From NCBI GenBank assembly GCA_004835665.1, contig RBKR01000011.1, forward strand, positions 62,001 through 126,000: a DNA stretch of 64,000 nt. The letters run 5' to 3'. The first letter of the stretch is position 1; each line of letters begins with the position of its first letter. Below the pieces are notes generated by a model that did no database searches, was not told the origin of the DNA, and saw nothing but the letters and a program-made list of their open reading frames with translations. Source of the stretch: Phoma sp. XZ068 (lineage: Eukaryota; Ascomycota; Dothideomycetes; Pleosporales; Didymellaceae). Made by a program: the position numbers and the translations under genes. This document shows, piece by piece, positions 44,351-55,034 of this stretch.

Positions 44351-44901
44351 ATGTCAAACTTCTCTCGTCCCATGCCGTCGCATCTGCGCGGCCAGTCGAT
44401 GGGCGCGTCGCAGCAGTCGACGTTCCTGCAGCAGAAAATCGCCGACAAGAAAACCGAGCTTGCAAACCTCAAGGACTTGCAGGCACTGAGTGGTGGCCTC
44501 GCAGATCAGATGCAAATGCTGGCCGATAAGCTGCAAACTCTCTCGGATGGTACAGAAGGTAAGTCGGGCTATTCGACGCGTGGGACATCACGAACCCACA
44601 AGCGCGCAAGTCATGCATATATGCTTACATATGGTTTCCAGCTGTGGCAGCAGTACTCTCGAACTGGCACAATGTGCTTCGTGCTATCAACATGGCTTCC
44701 AGTAAGTTGCTTCTGCCTGGACTGGTAGTGCATCACCTGACTGAAGTAGCTATAATGCCCAAACCCAAGGATGAGAGTGATGCAGAGACGAAGCAAGAGG
44801 CGGAGCCACCTTTGCCACAAACCCTCGTGCGCATCCCAACTCAGCATGCGCCTGCTGTGATAGAGCAAGCCAACGCTGGGGCTGCAGCTGCAGCAGAATG
44901 A
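44351..44901 (+). CDS. dad2: DASH/Dam1 complex subunit Dad2, 3 exons
   Basis: Exons are 44351-44558, 44642-44701 and 44750-44901, giving 139 aa. Introns are 83 nt (GTAAGT to TTTCCAG) and 48 nt (GTAAGT, branch CCTGAC). The core is QQKIADKKTELANLKDLQAL, then QMQMLADKLQTLSDGTE and, across the first junction, AVAAVLSNWHNVLRAINMAS, the diagnostic Dad2 sequence. The N-terminal 25 residues are Ser-rich and the C-terminus is an Ala/Glu tail. Dad2 is a small subunit of the fungal ring complex that couples kinetochores to microtubules. Confidence 0.95.
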
Positions 44902-46412
44902 ACACTGAGAGCAGCTTACACAACAACTTCAATGTTGAAGAAGCGCCATTCAAGCTCGCTAGAAAGACGAAGACCGCCTTACGCAGGGCTAAGTACCGCG
45001 TCTCGATTCGCGGAGATCCACGTCATGAGCGCAAATATGCATTTAGCAGCACAGCATGTTGAGTAGGAAGATTCATCAAGAGTTCGAGGTCAGCGCTCGA
45101 GCACGCGACTTCAGGGGAGAGAACGGGCTATACGTAACGGGCGAGAAGCTAGATAACAACAAGGGGATATAATGAAGTAGAAGATCGACAAAGTTGCCAT
45201 TAGAAACCGACTCCTTGTGTGACCGTCAGTCTCAAGACGTGAAGCGGACGCTTAGAGTCTAGCGGCTGCCAAGCCACACGCGAAAGTGCACAAAACGTCG
45301 AGGGCGACGCGTGCTTCCTTTCCTCACATATTGTCAACGGTCTCCTATAACCCTAAGGTTATTCCCAACTACATGGAAAATGCCTTAATTCCAGGAGAAC
45401 CCAGAGGAATTGCACAGCCGTTCTAATCCTGAAGTTCGCTCGCGTCGACTTTCGAGTCGGTATTGGAGCTCCGGGTTCGCTTTAGGCCAACATACTTTTT
45501 CGCCAATACATTGTGATCTTCGCATGACACCTGCGCGTCTATTTACAGTCTAATATGAACATGACGCCCATGCCTGTCTTGCGTGGAGGGGCGTCGCGCA
45601 TCCTTGTCTTTGACTTCGGAAGAAATGACGATACTCTCTCGGAGATTCTCGACAATGCCTTCAGCCTCCTTCGTACCGACGCTGAAGCATCTCGTCCGTC
45701 AACTCGCACAACAGGAGATTATCGTGCGGATCCGGGTGGCTGGACACGAACGCTTCACGGGTTTGACAGGCCCGGCAGATTTGAGCACGGTCGAGTGATC
45801 CCCGCACATCTGCACCTGTGTGAGACTCCCGAAGCAGCAGGCCACACGACTTCGTAGCAGCGCAAGCTGCACGATGAGCGGCTGACGAGCAGCGGCCCCC
45901 AATTCAATATGATTGTCGTGCTGCGATTCGTTGGCTTAGAACGCCTCTCTCGACCGATGCGCCAACCAACTCATCAACTGCGGCCTTGCAGGTGCTCTCT
46001 TGGCTCATGAGTTTGAAGTTCAAGCCATCAATCTGAGGGTGAGGGATCTCGTATCCCCTATGCCATGGTGCACCAAGGCTCGAGAACAGGATCTTTCCCA
46101 CCTCGTATCCCCTTTGGTACGGCGCTATTGGTGCAGATGTCTCACACAGCCAGCAGCGTGGCTCGAGTGGAGTTTATACTGCGGCCCACCAGGCGCCTTG
46201 CAACGGTCAGCAATCGCCATGATCTCCCCGAAATCGCTGCGAATGGCAAGAGAGCTTCGGGTCGGCCGCTAAAGCATCCTTCAGCCCTGCACGGCTGCTT
46301 TGACACGCGCAGATTAACCTCCCAACTGAGGAGCTTCTCCTTTCCGTTACTCTCGACTCTCCACAACGTGCGCCGTATGCCTACAGACCCCAAAGCGTCA
46401 TGAATGCGTATG
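44902..46412. other. intergenic, 1.5 kb, possible relic
   Basis: No intact gene. Short open frames on both strands between 45.5 and 46.4 kb read somewhat like protein (IPHPQIDGLNFKLMSQES on the minus strand) but have no family. A direct repeat CTCGTATCCCCT occurs at about 46049 and 46101. Confidence 0.4.
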
Positions 46413-49095
46413 ATGGCACGTCTCCGACGATGCCTGTTTGTAGCATCTAGTCTCATTGGGTTGTCTTACCAGAAAGACCCTATCGTTGATTTGTAGGTAA
46501 CAGTTATCCAATGTTGCTTAAATGGGACCGATCAGGCAATGCGCCGACACCTCCAACAGCTACATTATCTCCAGAATCGTCGGCGCGCGCAGCCTGAACA
46601 CGACTGCGTCTTTCAGTCATGCACAGAATTACCCACGCGATCACCACTTTATCACTTATGCCTCATGAGCTCGTTTCACTGACTCCAACAGTTGCCGACG
46701 ATGGGGTCACCAGACGGCACAGGTTAATGGGAGGCTATACATTGATGGTGGCATGTTGGATTGGAGCCCGCAGGACGCCAACTACACAAGTGAGTTACCA
46801 GACGATTTCTATCATTCACAACTAACATCGGCTCAGATACCGCATTGCTGTTCAGCGATCTTAATTCTTCGACCCCATCCGCCGGCCAACCTTATCAACA
46901 CGCAAACCTCTCGAAACCTGCTGATGTACCGAGTGTCTCCGGCGGCATACTTTGGCCGGATGAAGTGAACAAATGTTTCTATCAGTTTGGAGGAGCGTTC
47001 ACAAATGGAACTCCTAGCGATTTCGGCATGTGGACCTACGACGTACTCCTCGACCAGTGGAATCAGACCGATAGAAAAAGTGCGGGTGTGTCCCCTACAC
47101 AGCGAGTGGCGTATGGCGCTGGCACACATATCGAAGGCTTAGGCCTGGGGTTCTACTTTGGAGGCTGGACGAGCAATCAGACGGAGGCGGACTGGACTGG
47201 CCAGGCAGTCGCAACTGCCAACCTCGTACGTTTTGAATATAACACTGGGTTTCTATCGAATACTAGTGGGCCTGACGACAACGTGGGAAGAGCGGAGGGA
47301 CAGATGGTCTACCTGCCAGTGTCGGACAGTGGTCTGCTTATGTACTTTGGTGGCATTGAGGACCAAAATCAGAACGGCACTGCCGTACCAGTGAGTCGCA
47401 CCAAATTGGAGCATTGCTTGGGTTGATAATTTACTGACGCGGTGGTGCTCAGGCAAACATGACAGTATGTTTATAGATCGGTGTCGAAGTACTGCTGCGC
47501 GTGGCTAACTGTCGTCAGAATATTCACATATACGATGTCGCTTCGTCAAAATGGTACACCCAAACAGCCACCGGCAACGTTCCAAACGCACGCCGGCAGT
47601 TCTGCGCAGGCGTCACTTGGGCTGACGATCAGTCCTCCTACAATGTGTGAGTGTGGATATGCTGTTGTAAACTCACACAGTGCTAATTACAGCGCAGTTA
47701 CGTATATGGTGGATATGGTTTCGGAGAAAACCTCGCATATGACGATGTCTACATCCTTTCACTTCCATCGTTCACGTGGATCAAAGCGTTTCCTGCCGGA
47801 AACAGCACTCATCAGTACGGTCACGGAGGTTGCAGTGCAAACGTAGTAGGCAGAGACCAGATGATTGTCATGGGGGGTTGGTTCCCAAAGTCGGATCGAT
47901 GCGACTCTCCTGAGGCGCAAGGACAACACCTCATGAATCTTGGTTATAATGGCGAGAAAAAAGCTTTGTGGGACAAGTACGATCCGAAGCTCTCTACGTA
48001 CTTTGTACCAACACCTGTCATATCTGCTATCGGAGGAGGGTATGTTCTGCAGTCCTTGCTTTCGAAGGACACTGTTGCTGATCAAGTTGCAGGCCTACTG
48101 GCGGAGCTACTGTAAAAGCTCCGGTCGCGTGGGATAATCCTGACCTTGCCGTGTACTACACCCTTAAGGCTCCATCTGTCTCGCGGACAGCGACGCGTGT
48201 CCTACCCTCGCAAACTGGAGCTTCATCCCCTGGAGGCTCGAACAAGAGCAAAGTAGGCGCAATCGCAGGTGGCGTTGTAGGAGGCCTTGCTGCGCTCATT
48301 GCTATACTATGCCTCGTCTTGTTCTGTCTACATCGCAAGAAGAAGGCCAACAAAGAGAAGGATGTACAGGCAGCCGAACTGCCAGCTCCAGTCGAACTGG
48401 GTATCACTACTCCACCACAGGAGTTACCAGCAACTGGGATGGGGAAATACATGCCTTTGCACCAGCACCAAGAACAGCATCTCCCGTACTCCGGCATTAC
48501 ATCTCTGCATCCGCAGCAAGAACCATACTCACCGTACTCTGGCATTACGTCTTTGCACTCACCGCACTCCGCATATGCTCAACAGTCATCTGGCTCTGCA
48601 TCGCCACCACATCCATCTCCTTACGGCTCTCCGCACGAAAGCAACTATGCACAGCCGATATATCCACCAACTACACACGTTCGGACTCCATCTTGGGAGC
48701 ACAACCGCTCGTCAACTATCGACACTCGATATTCACAACACAGCCACCCTTCACCAACATCACCTTCTCATCCTTTATACGCTCCACCAAAGGAAGCACA
48801 ACTCTACTATCCGCCACCTCGAGAGCCAGTATATCAAACACCTGTGGTCTCACCAGCCACGTATGGTAACTACCCACCAGTGCAATACCATGACAATACG
48901 TCCTCACCACTATCACCACCACCCGCCAGCACGATGCCAACGCCCACGCAGTTTTACGCACGACCAGCTCCGGTTCCAGGTCATGTAGAATTAGACCATG
49001 GACAGGCACCGGTCAACGACGGGAGCTATGGGAGCAGCTCTGAGCCTCAGAGGCGACCGAAGTATGGGCGGTTTGTCGAGGTCAATCATACATAA
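46413..49095 (+). CDS. kelch-repeat protein with signal peptide and membrane anchor, 7 exons
   Basis: Exons are 46413-46492, 46692-46789, 46837-47390, 47453-47464, 47519-47646, 47698-48039 and 48093-49095, giving 738 aa in one phase. The first (MARLRRCLFVASSLIGLSY) is a signal peptide; its 199-nt intron (GTAGGT to CAACAG) joins DF to CRRWGHQTAQVNGRLYIDGG, the normal start of fungal kelch proteins. Exon 4 is only 12 nt (ANMT). Kelch-like blades follow (CFYQFGGAFTNGT, LGFYFGGWTSNQ, LMYFGGIEDQNQN, VYVYGGYGFGENLAYDDVY, IVMGGWFP). A single helix at about 460-484 (VGAIAGGVVGGLAALIAILC) precedes a Pro/Tyr/Ser-rich cytoplasmic tail with two copies of YSGITSLH. The extracellular propeller with an anchored tail suggests a cell-surface role. 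Long first intron is the least certain element. Confidence 0.85.
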
Positions 49096-49711
49096 TAGAT
49101 CCATGGAGGTACATGAAGGCGTTTTGGAGTTTGCGGTGCCCGCATAGGGTTTAGCGTTTAATTTTCGGGCGATGTTAGTGATATCAGCGCTCTATCATGA
49201 ATGTAGATACGTAGATATATCTGCGAGCGAAAAGCATTACTAATACTGTGGGACTTTGTGAAATCTTGCGAGGTGCGGTGAGTTTATGCCTATGAGCGTG
49301 GGTCCGCGGATTGGCACTAGCCTTCTCGGCATCGAGAGGAAGCAGCGCGTCTCCTCATCGCCAACCGTGCTTTTGTACTTTGCCAACCAACGTCAACTCT
49401 ACCCAAAGCCGCAAGACGACAGGCCGCCGGCTGTACAGCCTCGCATTGGATTCATCGCACGCTAGACTCGCTTCGCCCATCCCCTGCTTCCATTTCAGGT
49501 GCCCGCATCCTCGCGCCGCCGCCGACGTGCCCCACTATCCCGTCTTCTCGCACCTCTGTGCAGGCACCCAACCCACGCGCCAGCTCCAACGCCTCCCCGC
49601 CGCCGACCACGACAACACACACACAGCCCGCGCCTGCTGCAGAGCTTCTTGGGGCCCCCAAACCACTAGCTAGTCGAACAGGGAGCTGTCCCCACAGCGA
49701 AGCAGCCCGCC
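49096..49711. other. intergenic, CRM1 promoter
   Basis: This 616-bp spacer carries no recognised gene. The right half is C-rich on the plus strand (CCAACGCCTCCCCGCCGCC near 49590), typical of promoters of highly expressed fungal genes. Confidence 0.45.
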
Positions 49712-52700
49712 ATGTCTATGTCTATTGAGGAGCTCGACGCCACAGTGCGCGCCTTCTACGAGGGCCGTGGCGACACAGTACGTGCACTCTGCAGCTTCAG
49801 GAGGCTTTTCTGGCAGATCCACAGCTAACAACCGCGCTTTGCAGCAAAAACAAGCCCAAGCGACGCTCAACCAGGTAGGCTGAACCCTCCCAGCCGCGCT
49901 TGCTTCACAATCCGCTGACCGTGCCACAGTTCAAAGAGAACCCAGATGCTTGGCTCCTGGTCGACAAGATCCTCTCGGATGCGCAGTATCCACAGACCAA
50001 GTGTGCGTATCCGTTGCTTGAGAAGAGCTCATTGGGCTGCCACTAACAACACGCAGACCTCGGGCTGCAGGTGCTCGACAATGTGATTATGACAAGATGG
50101 AAGGTCCTTCCTCGCGACCAATGTCAGGGTACGTTGTGCGCACATGGCAACTTTTACCTCTGCTGATGGCGACAGGCATTCGCAACTTCATTGTCAACTT
50201 CATCATCCAACTGTCAAATGACGACGATCGCCGCCGCTCCGAACGCACCCTGCTCAACAAGCTCAACCTCGTCCTCGTCTCCGTCTTGAAGCAGGAGTGG
50301 CCCCACAACTGGCCGACGTTCATAAACGAGATCATTTCGTCATGTCACAGCGGGCTGGGAATTTGCGAGAACAACATGGTCATCCTGAGACTGCTTTCAG
50401 AAGAAGTATTCGACTACTCAGAGGAACAGATGACATCGACAAAGCGCAGAGAGCTCAAGCAGAGCATGTGCGACGAGTTCACCTCGATCTACCAGCTGTG
50501 TTCCGAGGTTCTGCGCACAGCGACCGAGGCTTCCCTCATCAAGGCCACCCTGGAGACATTGCTGCGCTTCCTCAACTGGATCCCCCTAGGTTACATCTTC
50601 GAGACACCGCCCAGTGGCCAGAGCCTCATCGAGACTCTGCGCAGCCGATTCCTCGAAGTCCCAGAGTTCCGTAACATCACACTAAAGTGCTTGACCGAGA
50701 TCGCAGGTCTCCATACCGAACCTGCCTACGATGACAAGCTCGTCCAGATGTTCACAGAAACATTGACTGCCATCTCAAAGATCATCCCACTGTCCCTGGA
50801 TCTGAAGCAGACATACGCATCGAGCAATAGCCGTGATCAAGAGTTTGTCCTGAACCTTGCGCTGTTCCTGACCAACTTTTTCACATCGCATTTGGCCGTT
50901 ATCGAGAACCTCATGAACAAGGACTTCCTCACACACGGGCACTTCTACTTGATTCGTATTTCCCAGATCGACGACCGCGAGATCTTCAAGATCTGTCTAG
51001 AGTACTGGACCAAGCTTGTTTCTGAGCTATATGACGAGATGCAGGCGCTTCCGATCACCGACATGAACCCTCTGCTGAACATGGGCATCACCACCGGCGG
51101 TAACCGTGATCCCTCGATGATGGCGAACTATCCTCTGCGTAAGAACAAGTATACGGAGATCTTGTCGAACTTGCGAACCGTTATGATCGAGAAGATGGTC
51201 AGGCCAGAGGAAGTGCTCATTGTTGAGAACGACGAGGGAGAAATTGTCCGCGAATTCGTCAAGGAGAGCGACACAATCCAGCTCTACAAGTCGACTCGCG
51301 AGTGCTTGGTTTTCTTGACGCATCTGGATGTTAACGACACCGAACAGATCATGTCCGAGAAGCTGGCACGCCAGGTCGATGGCTCGGAGTGGTCGTGGGC
51401 AAACTGCAACACCCTCTGCTGGGCTATCGGTTCCATCTCTGGAGCGATGAATGAAGAGACAGAGAAGCGATTCTTGGTCACAGTTATCAAGGACCTTCTT
51501 GGCCTTACGGAGATGAAGCGAGGCAAGGACAACAAGGCCGTCGTTGCCAGTAACATCATGTACATTGTCGGCCAGTACCCGCGTTTCCTCAAGGCGCACT
51601 GGAAGTTCCTGAAGACCGTGGTCAACAAGCTTTTCGAGTTCATGCACGAGACACACGAGGGTGTTCAGGACATGGCTTGTGACACATTCATCAAGATTGC
51701 CAACAAGTGCCGGCGACACTTCGTCGCGCTCCAGCCTGGCGAGAACGAGCCGTTCATCGACGAGATCGTACGGAACCTGCGAAAGATTACCGCGGATCTC
51801 TCACCTCAACAAGTGCACACTTTCTACGAAGCTTGCGGTTACATGATCAGCGCACAAGGGCAGAAGGGCATGCAGGAGCGTCTGATTCACGACTTGATGG
51901 CTCTTCCCAACTCAGCCGTAAGTACATTGCCGTATACGATTGTACAAAGCTAAACGTCGACAGTGGGACAACATCATCGCTCAAGCCAACCAAAACCCCG
52001 CCTGCTTACAGGATTCAGAGGTCATCAAGATTGTCGGTAACATCATGAAGACCAACGTCGCAGCCTGCGGGTCAATTGGATCTTACTTCTACCCTCAAAT
52101 CGGGCGGATCTACTTCGACATGCTAACGATGTACCGCGCTAGCTCGCAGCTCATTGACGAGGCTGTGCAACGCGAAGGTAACATCGCGACCAAGATGCCC
52201 AAGGTTCGCGGTCTGCGTACGATCAAGAAGGAGATCCTCAAGCTCATCAACACCTACGTTGAGAAGGCCGACGACCTTGAGATGATCCACAATAACATCG
52301 TCCCCAAGCTGCTCGAGGCTGTTCTGATTGACTACAAGAACAACGTGCCTGACGCTCGTGAGGCCGAGGTACTCAACGTTATGACTACGATCATCAACAA
52401 GCTACATGTACGTTGGACACCCAAAACGAGCAAACATTTTGTTGGTCTCGCTCAGCCACAATTGTATCATATACTAACCCGCAAATAGAGCATGATGGAA
52501 GACCAGATCATCAACATCATGGACAGCGTGTTTGAATGCACACTGGACATGATCAACAAGGACTTCTCTGAGTACCCAGAACACCGCGTTGAGTTCTTCA
52601 AGCTTCTCCGCACCATCAACTTGCGTTGCTTCCCCGCTCTGCTACGCCTAGATGCTCGCTCGTTCAAGTTCGTTATCGACTCTTGCATGTGGGCTAGTAA

Positions 52701-53280
52701 GCACGACAACCGTGAAGTCGAGAGTGCTGGTCTTTCTATGTGCTTTGAGCTTGTCTCGAACATGTCTGAGACCGATGAGCAGACTTGCAACGCTTTCTTC
52801 CAGACATTCTTTACCACCATCCTTCAGGACGTGTTCTTCGTTGTCACCGACAGCGACCACAAGGCCGGCTTCAAGTCGCAGGCTATGCTGTTAGCCAAGA
52901 TGTTCTGGTTGGTTGATTCAGATAAGCTGCGAGGCCCCATCTACACATCACCAGACATGGCTCCGGCCGGCACACCAAACCGCGAGTTCCTGCGAAACTT
53001 TGTCGGCAATCTACTGGCTACTGCATTCCCCAACCTGCAGACCGCCCAGATCGCATCGTTCATCGACGGACTTTTCGCCACAAACTCCGACCTGAACCGC
53101 TTCAAGGTTATCCTTCGTGACTTCCTCATCTCTCTGAAGGAATTCTCTGGCGACAATGCTGAGCTCTTCGCCGAGGAACGCGAGCAAGCAGCTAAGCAGG
53201 CGAAGGATGAGGAGCGCGAGCGCGCCATGAAGGTCGGTGGTCTCCTCAAGCCCTCTGAGATGGACGATGATGAGTTGTGA
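49712..53280 (+). CDS. crm1: exportin-1 / CRM1 nuclear export receptor, 7 exons
   Basis: Exons are 49712-49777, 49845-49874, 49930-50002, 50057-50128, 50176-51917, 51964-52407 and 52489-53280, giving 1072 aa, against about 1070-1085 in yeast and human. Five introns fall within the first 470 nt. It matches CRM1 throughout: FKENPDAWLLVDKILSDA (importin-beta N region), YLGLQVLDNVIMTRWKVLP, KLNLVLVSVLKQEWPHNWP (CRM1 signature), GKDNKAVVASNIMYIVGQYP and HETHEGVQDMACDTF. The tail is acidic (EMDDDEL). CRM1 carries leucine-rich NES cargoes with Ran-GTP out of the nucleus. The residue aligned with human Cys528, target of leptomycin B, is Thr525 here (LLGLTEMKRG), as in yeast and, from memory, Aspergillus nidulans. 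Exon 2 is a 30-nt microexon. Confidence 0.98.
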
Positions 53281-55034
53281 CATGCCGTCGAGCTCGACGC
53301 GAACGTAGCAACGCGCACGCCTTTTGACCGTACCTCCGCCTTGAATCAACCTACGGACTCGAACGACGCCGATGATTGGTGGGTTGACTCCTTCTAAGCA
53401 TCAGGCAAGGAGTTGAAGACATCTGCATGGGCAATGCAGCTGCGTAGCGTTATTGATTTCCCAAGGTCTTTTCGGACCTAGCGGTCTAATACCCATAGAC
53501 CTTTCTGTTTCATGTTTGGCATGCAGCGGTAGCCGGTTGGAGGACAGGTCTTGGTTTGCGCAAATGATAAAAGCATAGGAAAGGAGGGGATGTTGCAGGT
53601 CACCTAGATATCCTGCCTTGACGGCCATAAGAATTAAAGCAACTGAATGCATTTCAGGAATCACAAACTTGTTTTGCATACCTTTGTGTTCGTGTTTGAT
53701 GGAATGTCATTCCATGGACATTCTCGGCGTGATTTCATCCAGTGCCACACCCGACATGGCGGCAGGGGGCTATATCCAAACACGAGGTGAGCTGTAGTGG
53801 AACGGCCCGCAACCTGATGTCGTGATGGCCATGCAGGGTGGCAGTACGCAGCATGACGACATCAAGTGCCGACAGATTCACCTCCAACGGTAAATATGCC
53901 TCTGAAAAGTTCTTTCCGGGATGTCCTCGAGCCAATGACGCATGACAGTGACTTACCAACTCGTACAAGGCATGCATATGCGAAGGCGCCACGAAGCTTC
54001 CATCGTGGATCTCCTTGGCGTATACTGACATCGTACACGGCATGGGATGGGGGTCCAGATCGGGCGTTGCCGACAGCAGAGACTGGATTGACGGCATGTT
54101 CCTGCACTGACGGCAGAGACCTGGACTTTCCGTCTCTTTACCGACTGAAACCTGCGCAATCCACAGCGCAGGACCCATCAGACCATAGCAACAATTATTA
54201 TCGTGGTGGGCCGGGCTGCTTCGCGCGGCTAAGAAAGTGTTGCTGCATGCGGTTAGCGGCGCTCTTTTTGAGCCATACAATACAGCCTTATGTAACCGGC
54301 CGTCGGGCGGCGAAGAGGGAAGGTGGTAAAATCCACACTTCGACATCTGCAATTGGTGTCGACGGCACCGCACGCCTACTCTTCCAGCACGCTACCTCGC
54401 TTCGAGCCCAGCGGAAGCGTATACGCACAATCCCTGTCCCTGCTGGTGGGTTCGCTCAACGCGCCCCTGTCAGAGGATCCCTCTGCGCGTTCTCTCCAAG
54501 CACGGGGTCCCACGGCGCCCTCTCATTGGCCGTTTGCGGCTGCTCTCCAACGACTGCTTGTACAACATCTCAGCGGACAGCATGCACAACCTCGTGGCCC
54601 TCTTATAATGTACCGTCGGCTTCACAGCAAAGCTTGGCCCCTCATTCGTCACCTGCCAGACTTCAGCTAATTCTGTGCGCCACCAGCACCACGCGAGCGG
54701 TTGCAGTACTCCGTCCGACCTACCGCGGCATTCTGCTGCAAGCTTGGGGTGACTTCACTTCTTGAAACTTCTGCCAGCAACGCACGTCCGCCGTCTAGAC
54801 GGGCGCCCCTGGAGCCTCATCGTGTTCACCGCGAAATCTTTGCTTTTGCTCGTCCCCGCTGCCGCATGTGCGCCTGCCGACACCCGTATCATCACACGTT
54901 TGCACTTTACTGACCCTGTATGGGCAGATCTGCAGCCAGACCCATACCAGGATTTCCTCGCTTGTGCAGTACTTGCGCATCGCCGTTAAGGCTTCGGAAT
55001 CACCGCTGTTCAATTATCTCCTGCGGCCACCACC
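53281..55034. other. intergenic, 1.75 kb, upstream of PHO81
   Basis: A 299-aa frame (53866-54765) and overlapping minus-strand frames have no recognisable motif and are taken as chance. A CACGTT word, the Pho4/NUC-1-type core, is at 54895-54900, about 140 bp before the start. The 5' untranslated region of PHO81 must end at 55034. Confidence 0.45.

Noticed and set aside
51675..51683. Cys in MACDTF of CRM1 as the leptomycin B target
   Set aside because: That Cys is about 57 residues too far toward the C-terminus. The aligned position is the Thr in LLGLTEMKRG.
53866..54765. 299-aa open frame on the plus strand
   Set aside because: No recognisable motif, composition near random, and overlapped by an equally long minus-strand frame. 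It lies in the PHO81 upstream region.
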